From: Streptomyces pristinaespiralis
Lineage (GTDB): Bacteria > Actinomycetota > Actinomycetes > Streptomycetales > Streptomycetaceae
NCBI RefSeq assembly: GCF_001278075.1
Contig: NZ_CP011340.1
Location: forward strand, 1,488,001 to 1,552,000
Length of the DNA stretch: 64,000 nucleotides
Reading direction: 5' to 3'
The translations under genes and the position numbers were made by a program. Numbering within the stretch: position 1 is the stretch's first letter; the number at the start of each line of letters is the position of its first letter. Positions 49,965-58,741 of this stretch are shown here, one piece after another. The notes under the pieces were generated by a model, which searched no databases, was not told the origin of the DNA, and worked only from the letters and a program-made list of their open reading frames with translations.

Positions 49965-50600
49965 CTACGCGGGCGGCGCGCCGTACCAGCGCCAGATGGC
50001 GGGGCGTGGCCGCCCGGGGAGGTCGGTGCGGCCGGTGCACCAGAGCAGCGCGGGCCAGGGGGCGGTGTCCGCGGGGGCGTCGGGGAACAGCCGGGCGAGC
50101 ACCCGCGAGCAGATGCCGGCGGGCGGCTCCCAGGTGAGGCCGAGCCCTGCCGCGATGTCGTGGGTGTGCACCAGGGTCTCCACGATGCCCATCGCGGCGA
50201 AGCCCTCGGGATCGGACGCGCCGAAGACATGGTGGGAACGCACCCCCGGCGAGGTCGTGCGCACCATGGCGACGAGCAGCGCGCCGCCGGCCTCCAGCAC
50301 CTCGAGCAGCCCGTCGGGGCCGGCGGCGCGGTCGGCGTGGACGGAGTTGGCCGGGCCACCGGGCCGGCGGCTCCCGTAGGAGAAGGCCACCTCACGGTCC
50401 TGCGGCGGGGTGCGGGGGCCGAGTTGGACGGCGTAGGCGAAGAGGTCGTCGGCAAGGTGCTCGACGGTCTCCCAGCAGGTCCACTCCAGCGTGCCCGCGT
50501 TGCCGTCCCAGGCCGTCCCGGGCACCTGGCGGAGGGCGGCCACGGCGAGCTGCACGGCGTGGTCGAGGTCGTCGGCGGTGACGGGAGGGCGGCCGTTCAC
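49965..50600 (-). CDS. Maleylpyruvate isomerase/DinB-type N-terminal domain protein
   Basis: A 211-residue protein of the MDMPI/DinB superfamily: LDHAVQLAVAALRQVPGTAWDGNAGTLEWTCWETVEHLADDLFAYAVQLG with the early metal-type His, and GIVETLVHTHDIAAGLGLTWEPPAGICSRVLARLFPD with the H-T-H-D motif typical of the mycothiol-dependent maleylpyruvate isomerase N-terminal domain. The substrate is unknown and may involve mycothiol. GTG at 50600 overlaps the stop of a small upstream ORF (GTGA), implying coupling. An open frame extends further 5' but without family similarity. Confidence 0.82.
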   Translation of the reverse strand: MNGRPPVTADDLDHAVQLAVAALRQVPGTAWDGNAGTLEWTCWETVEHLADDLFAYAVQLGPRTPPQDREVAFSYGSRRPGGPANSVHADRAAGPDGLLEVLEAGGALLVAMVRTTSPGVRSHHVFGASDPEGFAAMGIVETLVHTHDIAAGLGLTWEPPAGICSRVLARLFPDAPADTAPWPALLWCTGRTDLPGRPRPAIWRWYGAPPA

Positions 50601-50803
50601 CGCTCGAACGCAGACGTGGTCGCGACGTGGTGCTCGGCGTCGTCGGGCCCCGGGACCGGGCCGGCTCCCGGCTCGACGGCGGGTTCGGTCCGCAGGAACG
50701 CGGCGTCCCGTGTCGGTTCGCCGGGGGCGTGGAGCCCGGGCTCGTCGTCCGTGCACACCCGGCGGGAGAGGCGCGCTTTGTCGTACGCGGAAAAGGCAGG
50801 CAT
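50597..50803 (-). CDS. Small hypothetical protein coupled to the DinB-like gene
   Basis: A 68-residue ORF (MPAFSAYDKARLSRRVCTDDEP to ATTSAFER) with ATG at 50803 behind an AAAAGG-type site. Its TGA stop overlaps the GTG of the next gene as GTGA, which supports real translation. It is Pro/Ala/Glu rich with one cysteine, no transmembrane helix, and resembles no family I know. It could alternatively be only a translated leader. Confidence 0.45.
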   Translation of the reverse strand: MPAFSAYDKARLSRRVCTDDEPGLHAPGEPTRDAAFLRTEPAVEPGAGPVPGPDDAEHHVATTSAFER

Positions 50804-50861
50804 GGGCCGAGACCTTTTCACCGGCGGTCCGCCGGGGGCAACCGTGTTTGTGCGCGGGAGG

Positions 50862-51362
50862 TCACACGCCGGCGTCGCCGCTCGTCGCGGCCCGGCCGGC
50901 GCCGGCCTCCGGGCTGCCGGTCAGCAGGTGGGACAGCACCATGTAGCTGATGGTCTTGCGGATGAACGGCTCGGCCCGGATGCGTTCGAGGACCTCCTCG
51001 AAGTGCTCGACGTCCGTCGCCCGGACATGCAGCAGCGCGTCCGCGCCGCCGGTCACCGTCATCGCGGCCGTGATCTCCGGGTGGTTGCGCACGACCTCGG
51101 CGAGGCGCCGGGGCGGGGCCGCGCCGTCGCAGTACACCTCCACGTAGGCCTCCGTGGCCCAGCCGAGGGCGGCGGGGCGCACCGTGGTGGTGAAGCCGGT
51201 GATGATGTCGTTCTCGCGCATCCGGTCGACCCGGCGTTTGACCGCCGTGGCCGACAGGCCGATCGCCGTGCCGATCTCCGTGAAACTGGTCCGCGCGTTC
51301 GCCACCAGGGCCGCGACGATCTTGCGGTCGAGCTCGTCGAACGGCGCGGATCTGTTCGTCAT
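50862..51362 (-). CDS. Lrp/AsnC-family transcriptional regulator
   Basis: A 166-residue regulator: AsnC-type HTH (FDELDRKIVAALVANARTSFTEIGTAIGLSATAVKRRVDRMREND, residues about 8-55) and a RAM ligand-binding domain (TEAYVEVYCDGAAPPRRLAEVVRNHPEITAAMTVTGGADALLHVRATDVEHFEEVLERIRAEPFIRKTISYMVLSHLL). Such proteins sense amino acids. In actinobacteria similar regulators sit beside rocD or other arginine/ornithine genes; ddaH-rocD lies about 1 kb downstream on the same strand, so control of that operon is plausible. ATG at 51362. Confidence 0.93.
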   Translation of the reverse strand: MTNRSAPFDELDRKIVAALVANARTSFTEIGTAIGLSATAVKRRVDRMRENDIITGFTTTVRPAALGWATEAYVEVYCDGAAPPRRLAEVVRNHPEITAAMTVTGGADALLHVRATDVEHFEEVLERIRAEPFIRKTISYMVLSHLLTGSPEAGAGRAATSGDAGV

Positions 51363-51400
51363 CTCAAGGTTCCTCCGGACGGCCCTGTCGCGCGCGGACC

Positions 51401-52180
51401 CTATCGGAAGATGGCCATGGCCTGCACTTCCAGCACCGCCTCCTCGGCGTTCCAGTCCTGGACCTTGCCGAGGCAGCGGGCGGAGAACGTGCCGGACGGC
51501 ACCTCGTTGCGCAGCCCTTCCGTGGCGCAGGTGACCCGCACGCGCGGCCCCTGGGAGGCATCGTCGGGGTCGCCGTAGGGCGCGAGGAGCACCGTGGACT
51601 CGTCCGACCTGCTGATCTTGCGGAACCGGCCGCGGATGAGGACGAAGTCCTCGATGTCGCGCAGCCGTACGTCCTGCTGGGAGGACCGGCCCTCGCCGCC
51701 GGGCCGGTTCGCCAGTGCCCGGGTGAGTGCCGCGTTCCGTCTGACCGTGCCGCCCGCGAGGTCGACATGGACGATGACGTCGTTCTCCTCGAGCACGTCC
51801 ATGATGATCCCGATCACCGAGATGGGTTCCGCGACCTCCATGTACTTGCTGACGATCTCGCTGTTGTCACGTCTCCCGCCGCCGGCGCTCAAACCGAAGA
51901 CGGTGGCTCTGATGGTGCCGTCCTTGCTGTCGCTGGTCCGCTGCTCGACCTCCCTGCGCAGCGCCGCCGCGTAGCCGCGCATCTGGTAGTGGTCCATGAC
52001 GGACCGGTCGTGGAGGTAGAAGCAGATGCTGTAGGTGAGGTTGCGGGCCCCGCCGCGCCGGCCTCCCGCCAGCCGTGCGACGGCGAGGACGAGCAGCGCC
52101 CCCGCCCCTGCCGCCGTCAGGAGCCACAGCAGCATCCAGGGCCACCAGACGCTCCACCACATCTCAGTGAACACACCCAC
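51401..52180 (-). CDS. Single-pass membrane protein of unknown function, third gene of a vWA/PBP operon
   Basis: A 259-residue protein with one N-terminal transmembrane helix (WWPWMLLWLLTAAGAGALLVLAVARLAGG) and a soluble region containing LTYSICFYLHDRSVMDHYQMRGYAAALRREVEQR, ISVIGIIMDVLEENDVIVHVDLAGG and DIEDFVLIRGRFRKISRSDESTVLLAPYGDP. I recognise no family; the beta-rich second half may be a ligand- or lipid-binding module. GTG at 52180 follows AAGGAG and overlaps the end of the SBP-vWA gene by 17 nt, so it is translated together with it. Confidence 0.7.
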   Translation of the reverse strand: MGVFTEMWWSVWWPWMLLWLLTAAGAGALLVLAVARLAGGRRGGARNLTYSICFYLHDRSVMDHYQMRGYAAALRREVEQRTSDSKDGTIRATVFGLSAGGGRRDNSEIVSKYMEVAEPISVIGIIMDVLEENDVIVHVDLAGGTVRRNAALTRALANRPGGEGRSSQQDVRLRDIEDFVLIRGRFRKISRSDESTVLLAPYGDPDDASQGPRVRVTCATEGLRNEVPSGTFSARCLGKVQDWNAEEAVLEVQAMAIFR

Positions 52181-53762
52181 GGATCTCCTTGAACGCGCTG
52201 AGGAGGGACCGGTCGGTGGCGTCGACCATGCGGCCGCCCGTCGCCCGTGCCCCTCGGTCGAGTTCCCTCGTGTCCGCCTCGCCGTAGCGGATCGTGTACG
52301 TACGCACCCGGCGGGCGTCCTCCGGCAGCCTTGCGTGCGCGCGGACGAAGGCGTCCACGTCCATTCCGGCGTTGTTCTCGCCGTCCGTCATCAGGACGAT
52401 GGAGACCCGTCGTTCCGGCCGGTCGACGAGATCGCGGGCCACGGCGCGGTAGGCGTGGTCGAGGGAGGACCAGATGGCGGTGGATCCGGCGAAGTCGTCG
52501 GACGCCACGACGCCGCGCAGCCGGTCCAGGTCCCGCGGCCCGTCGTAGGTGATGTTCCGCTCCTCGAGCACGCGCCCGCCGAACCGCATCACGGTGAGCG
52601 TCTCGCCCCGGTAGAAGCGGACGAATTTCCCCGAGGGCGAGTCGTCGCCGCCGGCGAGACCGTCGATGGTCTCGCGCAGTGCGGTGATGCGTTCGCCGCG
52701 CATCGAGCTGGAGAAGTCGAGGACGAAGATCACCTGGGCGGCCCGGTCCCGCTCGGGGTCCCCGTAGTCCGCGAGGAGCCGGTCGACGACCTTCTGGTCG
52801 TCGGGGAAGTACAGAGCGTTGCCGACCGGCTCGCTCAGCCGGTCGATCCGGGGCACCCCGGGGTCGATCGGCCGTCGCAGGGTGCGTTCCATGATCTTCT
52901 TCTGGACGGGTCCGCTGCGCAGCCAGTCGACCAGCCTGTCGTAGGCCGCCCGTTTGGACGGGTCGAGCAGCAGCAGCGGATAGTCGGAGAGCACCATTCC
53001 GTCCCTGGGATAGACGATCTCCAACGGTTCGCGGAGCTTGCCGCTGCTGTTGAGCGCCAGCAGTTCGGACTCGTAGGTGATCAGCCCGTTCAACTCGTCC
53101 TGTCGCGCGGCGTAGCCGTCGGCGAGCTTCCCGGAGGCGTCGCCGGTGAGGAGGTGTCCGGCGAAGAAGCCGTGCAGCCGCTCGCAGGAGACGTCCTGCG
53201 GACGCAGGGCGGTGCCCGTGCCCGCGGCGGCCGTCGCCACGCCGACGAGGGCCGCGAGGCCGCTGTTGGTGTGCCGCGGGTCGGCCATGCCGAAGCGCAG
53301 CGATCCGTCCGCGGCGGCGTCGGCGGCGTCCGCCCAGGAGATCCGGCCGCCCGCCGCGGCCTTGCGCAGCCGGTCCGCGGTGGCCCGCTTCACGCCGAGG
53401 ACGACGGGCGAGCGCATGATGTTGGTGGCCAGCGGTTTCTCCCCGTGCCCGCCGTTCGCCTTGGCCTTGAGCAGGTAGTAGCGGTCGGAGGAGAGCCAGG
53501 CGACGTCGTACCGGGGGCGGCCTTCGTGCGCCGCGAGTTCGTTGCTGGCGTCCACCGTGCCGCGGTGGTCCGTCTCGAGCGTGATCCCGGTGTCGCGGCG
53601 CAGGTCGTCGAGCAGGGGGGCCATGTCGGCGAGTTCGGAACTGGCCAGCATCCGCAGGGTCACCGGCTCGGGGCGGCCGGGCGCGCAGGCCGTGGCCGCG
53701 GCGAGCCAGAGGCCCGCCATGCACAGGGCGATCAGGGCGGTCAGCCGGCGCCGCGGCCCCAT
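52164..53762 (-). CDS. Extracellular substrate-binding-like protein fused to a vWA domain
   Basis: A 532-residue exported protein. The signal MGPRRRLTALIALCMAGLWLAAATAC ends in a lipobox-like Cys26. Residues about 30-330 resemble a type II periplasmic binding protein (LRMLASSELADMAPLLDDLRRDTGITLETDH, YDVAWLSSDRYY, IMRSPVVLGVKR). Residues about 345-530 are a vWA domain with an intact MIDAS (VIFVLDFSSSM, then VSIVLMTDGENNAG). No ABC transporter genes adjoin, so it is probably a sensor or adhesive assembly component, not an importer. The ATG shares one base with the upstream gene's TGA stop. Confidence 0.88.
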   Translation of the reverse strand: MGPRRRLTALIALCMAGLWLAAATACAPGRPEPVTLRMLASSELADMAPLLDDLRRDTGITLETDHRGTVDASNELAAHEGRPRYDVAWLSSDRYYLLKAKANGGHGEKPLATNIMRSPVVLGVKRATADRLRKAAAGGRISWADAADAAADGSLRFGMADPRHTNSGLAALVGVATAAAGTGTALRPQDVSCERLHGFFAGHLLTGDASGKLADGYAARQDELNGLITYESELLALNSSGKLREPLEIVYPRDGMVLSDYPLLLLDPSKRAAYDRLVDWLRSGPVQKKIMERTLRRPIDPGVPRIDRLSEPVGNALYFPDDQKVVDRLLADYGDPERDRAAQVIFVLDFSSSMRGERITALRETIDGLAGGDDSPSGKFVRFYRGETLTVMRFGGRVLEERNITYDGPRDLDRLRGVVASDDFAGSTAIWSSLDHAYRAVARDLVDRPERRVSIVLMTDGENNAGMDVDAFVRAHARLPEDARRVRTYTIRYGEADTRELDRGARATGGRMVDATDRSLLSAFKEIRGCVH

Positions 53763-55012
53763 CAGGGCCGCCCCGGCAGGACCTCGGCAGGGGGACAGTC
53801 GCCCACGACGGAGATCATCCTCTCCAGGTAGCGAAGCCTCGGCATGGCGGTCCGGGTGTCGTCGCCCTCCGTGGCGGGGGCGGGGATGCCGCGGTCCTCG
53901 AGGAAGCGCGTCAGCTGGTCCCCTGCGACCTGCCCCGTCGGATCGAGGATCCGGAAGCCCAGCTCCATGGCGCGCTGCCGCAGTTCGGGATCGTGCGTGA
54001 TCAGCTCACCGAGCCGGTCGCCGTCCTCGTTGAGGGCGATGAACTGCGGCTGGGTGACGAACTGTCCGGAGGGGTAGAGAAGGACCCGCTGCTCGTCGAG
54101 CTTCTTCGACCGGGCCTTGTAGTTCAGCTGGTAGGCGAGGTACTGGTGCTCGTAGGCCACAACCACGGGCGCGATGTTCTTGCCCTCCGGCGACACATAG
54201 GTGCGGAACACGTCCGCGGCGGGCAGGCCCTGTTCCATCAGGTGCTTTATCGCGCGTCCGCGCGCGTCGGCCTCCTGATCGGTGTCGGGCACCTCCTCGC
54301 CGTCACCGTGCCAGGTGAACGCCACCAGGGCCAGGTAGGTGCCGGCCGAGTTGGAACCGCAGACGTCGGGGGTCTGCGCGACGATGCGGTTGGCGTTGGC
54401 GATGCCCTGCCGCTCGATGCCGATGTCGTCCCAGCGCTTCTTGTCGTGGATGTGGCGCAGGAAGCCGGCCATGTCCAGGACGTAGTAGGGCGGCTGGTCC
54501 GCGTCCGATCCGGTCCCCCGGTGCGCCTTGGCCACGCCCGCCTTCTCCAGGGTCCTGGCGTACTCCCGGTAGGTGGCCAGCACGATCGGGCTGACGAAGG
54601 GGCGGTGCACCTTGGCGTACTGGTTGCTCTTGGCCCGTTCGGCGGTGATCAGGTCCCCGGCGGGCTGGCCGGAGGGGAAGACGAAGTCGTACGAGGAGAT
54701 GTCCCGGATCGCGACCTCGCGCGAGCCCGACGCCGTGATGTGCACCCGTATGTGATGCTTCATCAGGATCCGCTGGACCTCTTCGTCCTCGAAGAAGTCC
54801 CGCTTGGACGCCATCTTCCCTTCCAGGGTGATGACACCCTGGAAGGGCAGCAGGACGTTCCCGGACACGGCCAGCACGCCGACGCCCGTCAGCACGGCGG
54901 CCAGCAGGGGCAGTACGACGAGGAGGAAGCCGCGTCTCGACCATGACGAACGCGATTCACGCCTGATGCCCAGCCGCGGTTCCGCCGTGACCCGTCTCTC
55001 TCCCACAGCCAC
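53762..55012 (-). CDS. Membrane-anchored periplasmic-binding-protein-like protein
   Basis: A 416-residue protein with a transmembrane helix at residues about 29-51 (FLLVVLPLLAAVLTGVGVLAVSG) and an extracellular region similar to substrate-binding proteins: VQRILMKHHIRVHITASGSREVAIRDISSYDFVFPSGQPAGDLITAE, YYVLDMAGFLRHIHDKKRWDDIGI, IAPVVVAYEHQYLAYQLNYKAR. First gene of the three-gene operon with the SBP-vWA protein and the unknown membrane protein. GTG at 55012 has GGGGGAG upstream. Ligand unknown. Confidence 0.82.
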   Translation of the reverse strand: MAVGERRVTAEPRLGIRRESRSSWSRRGFLLVVLPLLAAVLTGVGVLAVSGNVLLPFQGVITLEGKMASKRDFFEDEEVQRILMKHHIRVHITASGSREVAIRDISSYDFVFPSGQPAGDLITAERAKSNQYAKVHRPFVSPIVLATYREYARTLEKAGVAKAHRGTGSDADQPPYYVLDMAGFLRHIHDKKRWDDIGIERQGIANANRIVAQTPDVCGSNSAGTYLALVAFTWHGDGEEVPDTDQEADARGRAIKHLMEQGLPAADVFRTYVSPEGKNIAPVVVAYEHQYLAYQLNYKARSKKLDEQRVLLYPSGQFVTQPQFIALNEDGDRLGELITHDPELRQRAMELGFRILDPTGQVAGDQLTRFLEDRGIPAPATEGDDTRTAMPRLRYLERMISVVGDCPPAEVLPGRP

Positions 55013-55147
55013 GGGCGCTCCCCCTTCGTCCCCCGCGTCACCTCGGGAACAGCCTTACCCTTCCGGGCGGCTCCCATCCGACGACACGGCCAACATTCGG
55101 TGAACAACTCCGTTGGCACGGCGCGCTGTTGAGGCTCGGCGCCCCGG

Positions 55148-56050
55148 TCAGCCGTCGGCCAGGCGGACGGTGCTCAGGACCTTGGCGACGACCGTGTCCG
55201 GCACCTCGTCCCCCACCCCCTTCGCTCCCACGAACGTCCAGGAGACGATGTCGCCCTTCGGGTTCTTGAAGGCGAAGGCGGTCGCCTTGCCGTCGCTGTC
55301 GCACTTGCCCTCGGGTTCGACGCCCGTGGAGGAGGCGGTCGCCACACTGCCCGTGATGCCGGAGGCGGTGGTGTACGGCTCGGCCGCGCCCTTGGTCACC
55401 TTGGCCTTGTCCGGCTGCGTGTAGCCGCCGTACACCCACAGGGAGGCGTTGTCCCGGGCGGCCTCCTGCGGCGTCTTCGCGCCGCGTTCGGCACGGGAGC
55501 CGGCGGCGGCGAGCCAGGTCTCGTCCGACGAGCCGTCGAGGTCCGCGTCGGCGACGCACCACTTCTCCTTGAGCATCGCCGGGGCGGAGAAGCCGACGAG
55601 GGGGATCTCCTCCGGGTCGGCGTCGTCGGCGACATAGGTCGCCCAGGACGCCGGCTTGAGGCCCCACTCGGGCGGCACGTCGAAGACGATGCCGGTCCTC
55701 GGGTTCGTCACGGCCCGCCAGCCGGGCACGGTCGGCTGCTCGCCGGCGTCCGTACGGGCGTCGTCCGCCACAGGTGCGGATGAGGACGGAGCGGGCGGGC
55801 GGGCGCTGTCGTCACCGTCGCCGCCGAGGACCAGATATCCGGTGACCGCGGCGGCCACGACGACGACCGAGGCCGCGACCACGGCGACGACCGTGGCGCT
55901 CCCGCGGCGATCTCGGCCCGACACGGCGGGGCCGGCGGGCTGCGTGGGCATGTCCCACGGCTGCTGCGGGCCGCCCGGCGGCCCGTAGGAACCGGGTCGC
56001 GGGTGGCGCGGGTCCTGCCCGCCTTCCGGGTGCTGCTGTCCAGGCCTCAT
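55148..56050 (-). CDS. Membrane protein with Pro-rich cytoplasmic tail and extracellular domain
   Basis: A 300-residue protein: an N-terminal Pro/Gly/Gln-rich segment (about 1-47), one transmembrane helix (ATVVAVVAASVVVVAAAVTGYLVLGG) and an extracellular domain of about 190 residues (VPGWRAVTNPRTGIVFDVPPEWGLKP, PLVGFSAPAMLKEKWCVADADL, SWTFVGAKGVGDEVPDTVVAKVLSTVRL) with two cysteines. Many actinobacterial proteins of this layout have no known function. TAGGGT on the minus strand lies 8 nt before the ATG at 56050, suggesting a leaderless transcript. A TTG at 56059 is in frame but lies within that element's spacer. Confidence 0.75.
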   Translation of the reverse strand: MRPGQQHPEGGQDPRHPRPGSYGPPGGPQQPWDMPTQPAGPAVSGRDRRGSATVVAVVAASVVVVAAAVTGYLVLGGDGDDSARPPAPSSSAPVADDARTDAGEQPTVPGWRAVTNPRTGIVFDVPPEWGLKPASWATYVADDADPEEIPLVGFSAPAMLKEKWCVADADLDGSSDETWLAAAGSRAERGAKTPQEAARDNASLWVYGGYTQPDKAKVTKGAAEPYTTASGITGSVATASSTGVEPEGKCDSDGKATAFAFKNPKGDIVSWTFVGAKGVGDEVPDTVVAKVLSTVRLADG

Positions 56051-56083
56051 GTGCAGCAACCCTAGATCGCGCCCCGGACCGCC

Positions 56084-58522
56084 CTACGGGAGGGCCAGTT
56101 CGAACCAGACCGTCTTGCCGCCCGCCGTGCGGCTGGTGCCCCACTCCCGCGACAGGGCGCTCAGTACGCGCAGGCCGCGACCGCCCTCGTCGTCGGGGCG
56201 GGCGTCCAGCAGGGTCGGCAGGGTGTGGTCGTCGTCCGCCACCTCGCACAGCAGGGAATCGGCCCGTACGAGCCGCAGTTCGGCGCGGCGGCCGAAGGCG
56301 TGCCGCACCGCGTTGGCGACGACCTCGCCGACCAGGAGTTCCGCCGTGCCGGTGAGCGGCCCGAGACCCCAGGCGTTCAGCTGTCCGCGCACCAGCCGCC
56401 GCGCCCTCGCCGCCTCCCGCGGTTCGAGCGAGAGCTCCCAGGTGGCGACGGAGCCGGGGTCGATGCCGTTCAGCCGGGCCATCAGCAGGGCGACGTCGTC
56501 CTTGCGCCCGCCGCGCGTGTTCAGCGCGCGGATGATGGTGTCGCACGCCTCGTCCATCGACGCCGCGGGATGCGCGGCGGACTCGCAGAGCGTCGCGAGA
56601 CCCACCCCGATGTCCTCGCCGCGCACCTCCACCAGCCCGTCGGTGCACATCACGAGCCGGTCGCCGGGCGACACCGCGACGCGGACACTGCGGAAGGGCA
56701 CCCCGCCGACCCCGATGGGCGCTCCCGACGGCAGCTCCAGCAGTTCGCTGCGGCCGTCGGCGGCGCGGACGATCACCGGGGGCACATGGCCCGCGTTGGC
56801 CAGTTCCAGTTCGCCGCGGACCGGGTCGTACACCGCGTAGACGCAGGTGGCCAGGTAGTGCTCGCCGAGGCGCTGGGCAAGGTCGTCGAGGTTGCGCAGG
56901 AGCTGGGCGGGCGGCAGGTCGAGTGCCGCCATCGTCTGCACCGCGGTGCGCAACTGGCCCATCATGGCTGCGGAGTTGAGACCGTGGCCCATCACGTCGC
57001 CGACGACGAGCGCGGTGCGCGAGCCCGGCAGCTTGACGGAGTCGAACCAGTCCCCGCCGACCCGGCCCAGCTGCGTGCCCGGCAGATAGCGGGTCGCGGT
57101 GTCGCAGCCGGCCGTGCGCGGGGCGACCTGCGGCAGCATCGAGTCCTGGAGCGTCTCCGCGACGTTCTCCTGGTAGGTGTACATACGGGCGTTGTCGAGC
57201 ACCAGCCCGGCGCGGGCGGCCAGTTCGGCGCCGGTGACCCGGTCCATGTCGTTGAACAGGGGCCGTTCGGGGTGGCGCAGCAGGATCATGCAGCCGAGGA
57301 CCACGTTGCGTGCCTTGAGCGGTGCGACCAGCATGGACCGGCCGTTGATCAGCGGGCGCATGTCCCGCTTGTCGAACTGCTCGGCCATGGCGTTGCCCAT
57401 CTCCTCCGTGATGCGCGGCACCAGGACGGGCTCACCGCTGACCATGCACCGGAAGAACGGGGTGTGGGCGGGGAACGGCATGGACTCGCCGACGGGGACG
57501 ACGTCGTCCCAGCGGCCGGGCTCGTCGACGTGCTCGAACGCCACCCGGTGCCACATGGTCGTCGCGTCGGGGTCGCCGTCGCAGAAGCCCTCGCCGGCGA
57601 CGACCTCCTCCCGCAGATAGGTGCAGGCGACGTCGCTGAACCGGGGCACGATCGCGGAGCTGATCTCCCGGATCGTCCGGGCGAGGTCGAGCGAGGAGCC
57701 GATCCGGCCGCTGACCTCGTTCAGGAACTCCAGCCGCTCGCGCACCGCCGCGTATTCGAGGTCCTGCTCGAGGTCCGCCTCCTCCACGGGATGCCCGGCC
57801 GCGAGGGCCTGCTCCGTCACCTGCTGCCGTGCCCTGCGCGCGGCGCGGCGCGGCACGCCCCAGTCGGGGGTGACGGGCACCCGGTCGTGGTGGCTGAACT
57901 CGAGGACCGGGTAGCCGAGGTCGAGGATCCGGGAGACGATCCGCGTCGACTCCCGCACGCTCATGCTGGGCAGGATCTCGGGGAGCCGGCGCGCCAGTTC
58001 CTCCGCCCCGGGGAACTCGGTGTGCAGCGCGAAGCCCGGCGCGATCCGTTCGACGCCGCCCTCGTCGGTGCCGAGCCGTCCCGCGTCAGCGGCGAGGAAG
58101 AGCAGCCGCTCCTCGCCGGGGCCCACCATCGGATACGCCCACCACAGCACGTCGACGCGGTCCTGGCCCAGCTCGGAGACACGGGCGCGGCCGGCCGTCG
58201 GATAGGTGGTGAGACCGCCCAGGCGGGCGTCCAGGCCCTGGCCGAGTCCGCTGTACGCGCTGCATCCAGGGCAGGGGCCGATGCCGTCGCCGCCGTACTC
58301 TCCGTCGTGGTCGCACTCCTGACCGGTCAACGCGCCCGAGATGGGCAGCAGTTCGACGGCCGGACGCCCGACCGCCTCGGCCCTTGCGGGACCGAAGAGC
58401 CGGCGCGCACCGGTGGACCAGTGCGACACCAGGCCGTCACCGTCCACGACGATCACGGCAAGCGGAATGCGACCGGCCACGGGGTACCGCTGCCGGGGCA
58501 CCGACGGAACGCCACTGTCCAT
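56084..58522 (-). CDS. SpoIIE-type PP2C phosphatase with PAS, GAF and HATPase domains
   Basis: An 812-residue multidomain signalling protein. An N-terminal PAS-like domain (AVIVVDGDGLVSHWSTGARRLFG) is followed by a cysteine-containing segment (CDHDGEYGGDGIGPCPGC) and a GAF domain (about 255-440). Next is a SpoIIE PP2C domain (about 460-680) with metal motifs RVGGDWFDSVKLPG and VVGDVMGHGLNSA. The C-terminal HATPase resembles RsbW-like anti-sigma kinases (GELVVGEVVANAVRHAFG-type, present as LLVGEVVANAVRHAFG, and DEGGRGLRVLSAL). It probably controls an anti-sigma/anti-anti-sigma switch in stress or development. ATG at 58522 follows AAGGAG. Confidence 0.93.
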   Translation of the reverse strand: MDSGVPSVPRQRYPVAGRIPLAVIVVDGDGLVSHWSTGARRLFGPARAEAVGRPAVELLPISGALTGQECDHDGEYGGDGIGPCPGCSAYSGLGQGLDARLGGLTTYPTAGRARVSELGQDRVDVLWWAYPMVGPGEERLLFLAADAGRLGTDEGGVERIAPGFALHTEFPGAEELARRLPEILPSMSVRESTRIVSRILDLGYPVLEFSHHDRVPVTPDWGVPRRAARRARQQVTEQALAAGHPVEEADLEQDLEYAAVRERLEFLNEVSGRIGSSLDLARTIREISSAIVPRFSDVACTYLREEVVAGEGFCDGDPDATTMWHRVAFEHVDEPGRWDDVVPVGESMPFPAHTPFFRCMVSGEPVLVPRITEEMGNAMAEQFDKRDMRPLINGRSMLVAPLKARNVVLGCMILLRHPERPLFNDMDRVTGAELAARAGLVLDNARMYTYQENVAETLQDSMLPQVAPRTAGCDTATRYLPGTQLGRVGGDWFDSVKLPGSRTALVVGDVMGHGLNSAAMMGQLRTAVQTMAALDLPPAQLLRNLDDLAQRLGEHYLATCVYAVYDPVRGELELANAGHVPPVIVRAADGRSELLELPSGAPIGVGGVPFRSVRVAVSPGDRLVMCTDGLVEVRGEDIGVGLATLCESAAHPAASMDEACDTIIRALNTRGGRKDDVALLMARLNGIDPGSVATWELSLEPREAARARRLVRGQLNAWGLGPLTGTAELLVGEVVANAVRHAFGRRAELRLVRADSLLCEVADDDHTLPTLLDARPDDEGGRGLRVLSALSREWGTSRTAGGKTVWFELALP

Positions 58523-58741
58523 GGGTGGATGGCTCCTTCCCCGCCGCCGGGATCCAACGGCCTCGTTCACCACGGTAGGGGTATCTCCGCGCCGGGCGCC
58601 GGGCGTTGGCGGAAGAGGTCGTGCGCCCGGCGCGAAGCCGGCGAGCGGACGAGCGGGCGCGGACCCCTCGGGGCGCCGGCGCGCCGCGCTGTACGCGCCC
58701 CCGCACGCAGCGGGTGGGAAGGGGCGCCGCGGGGCCTGACG

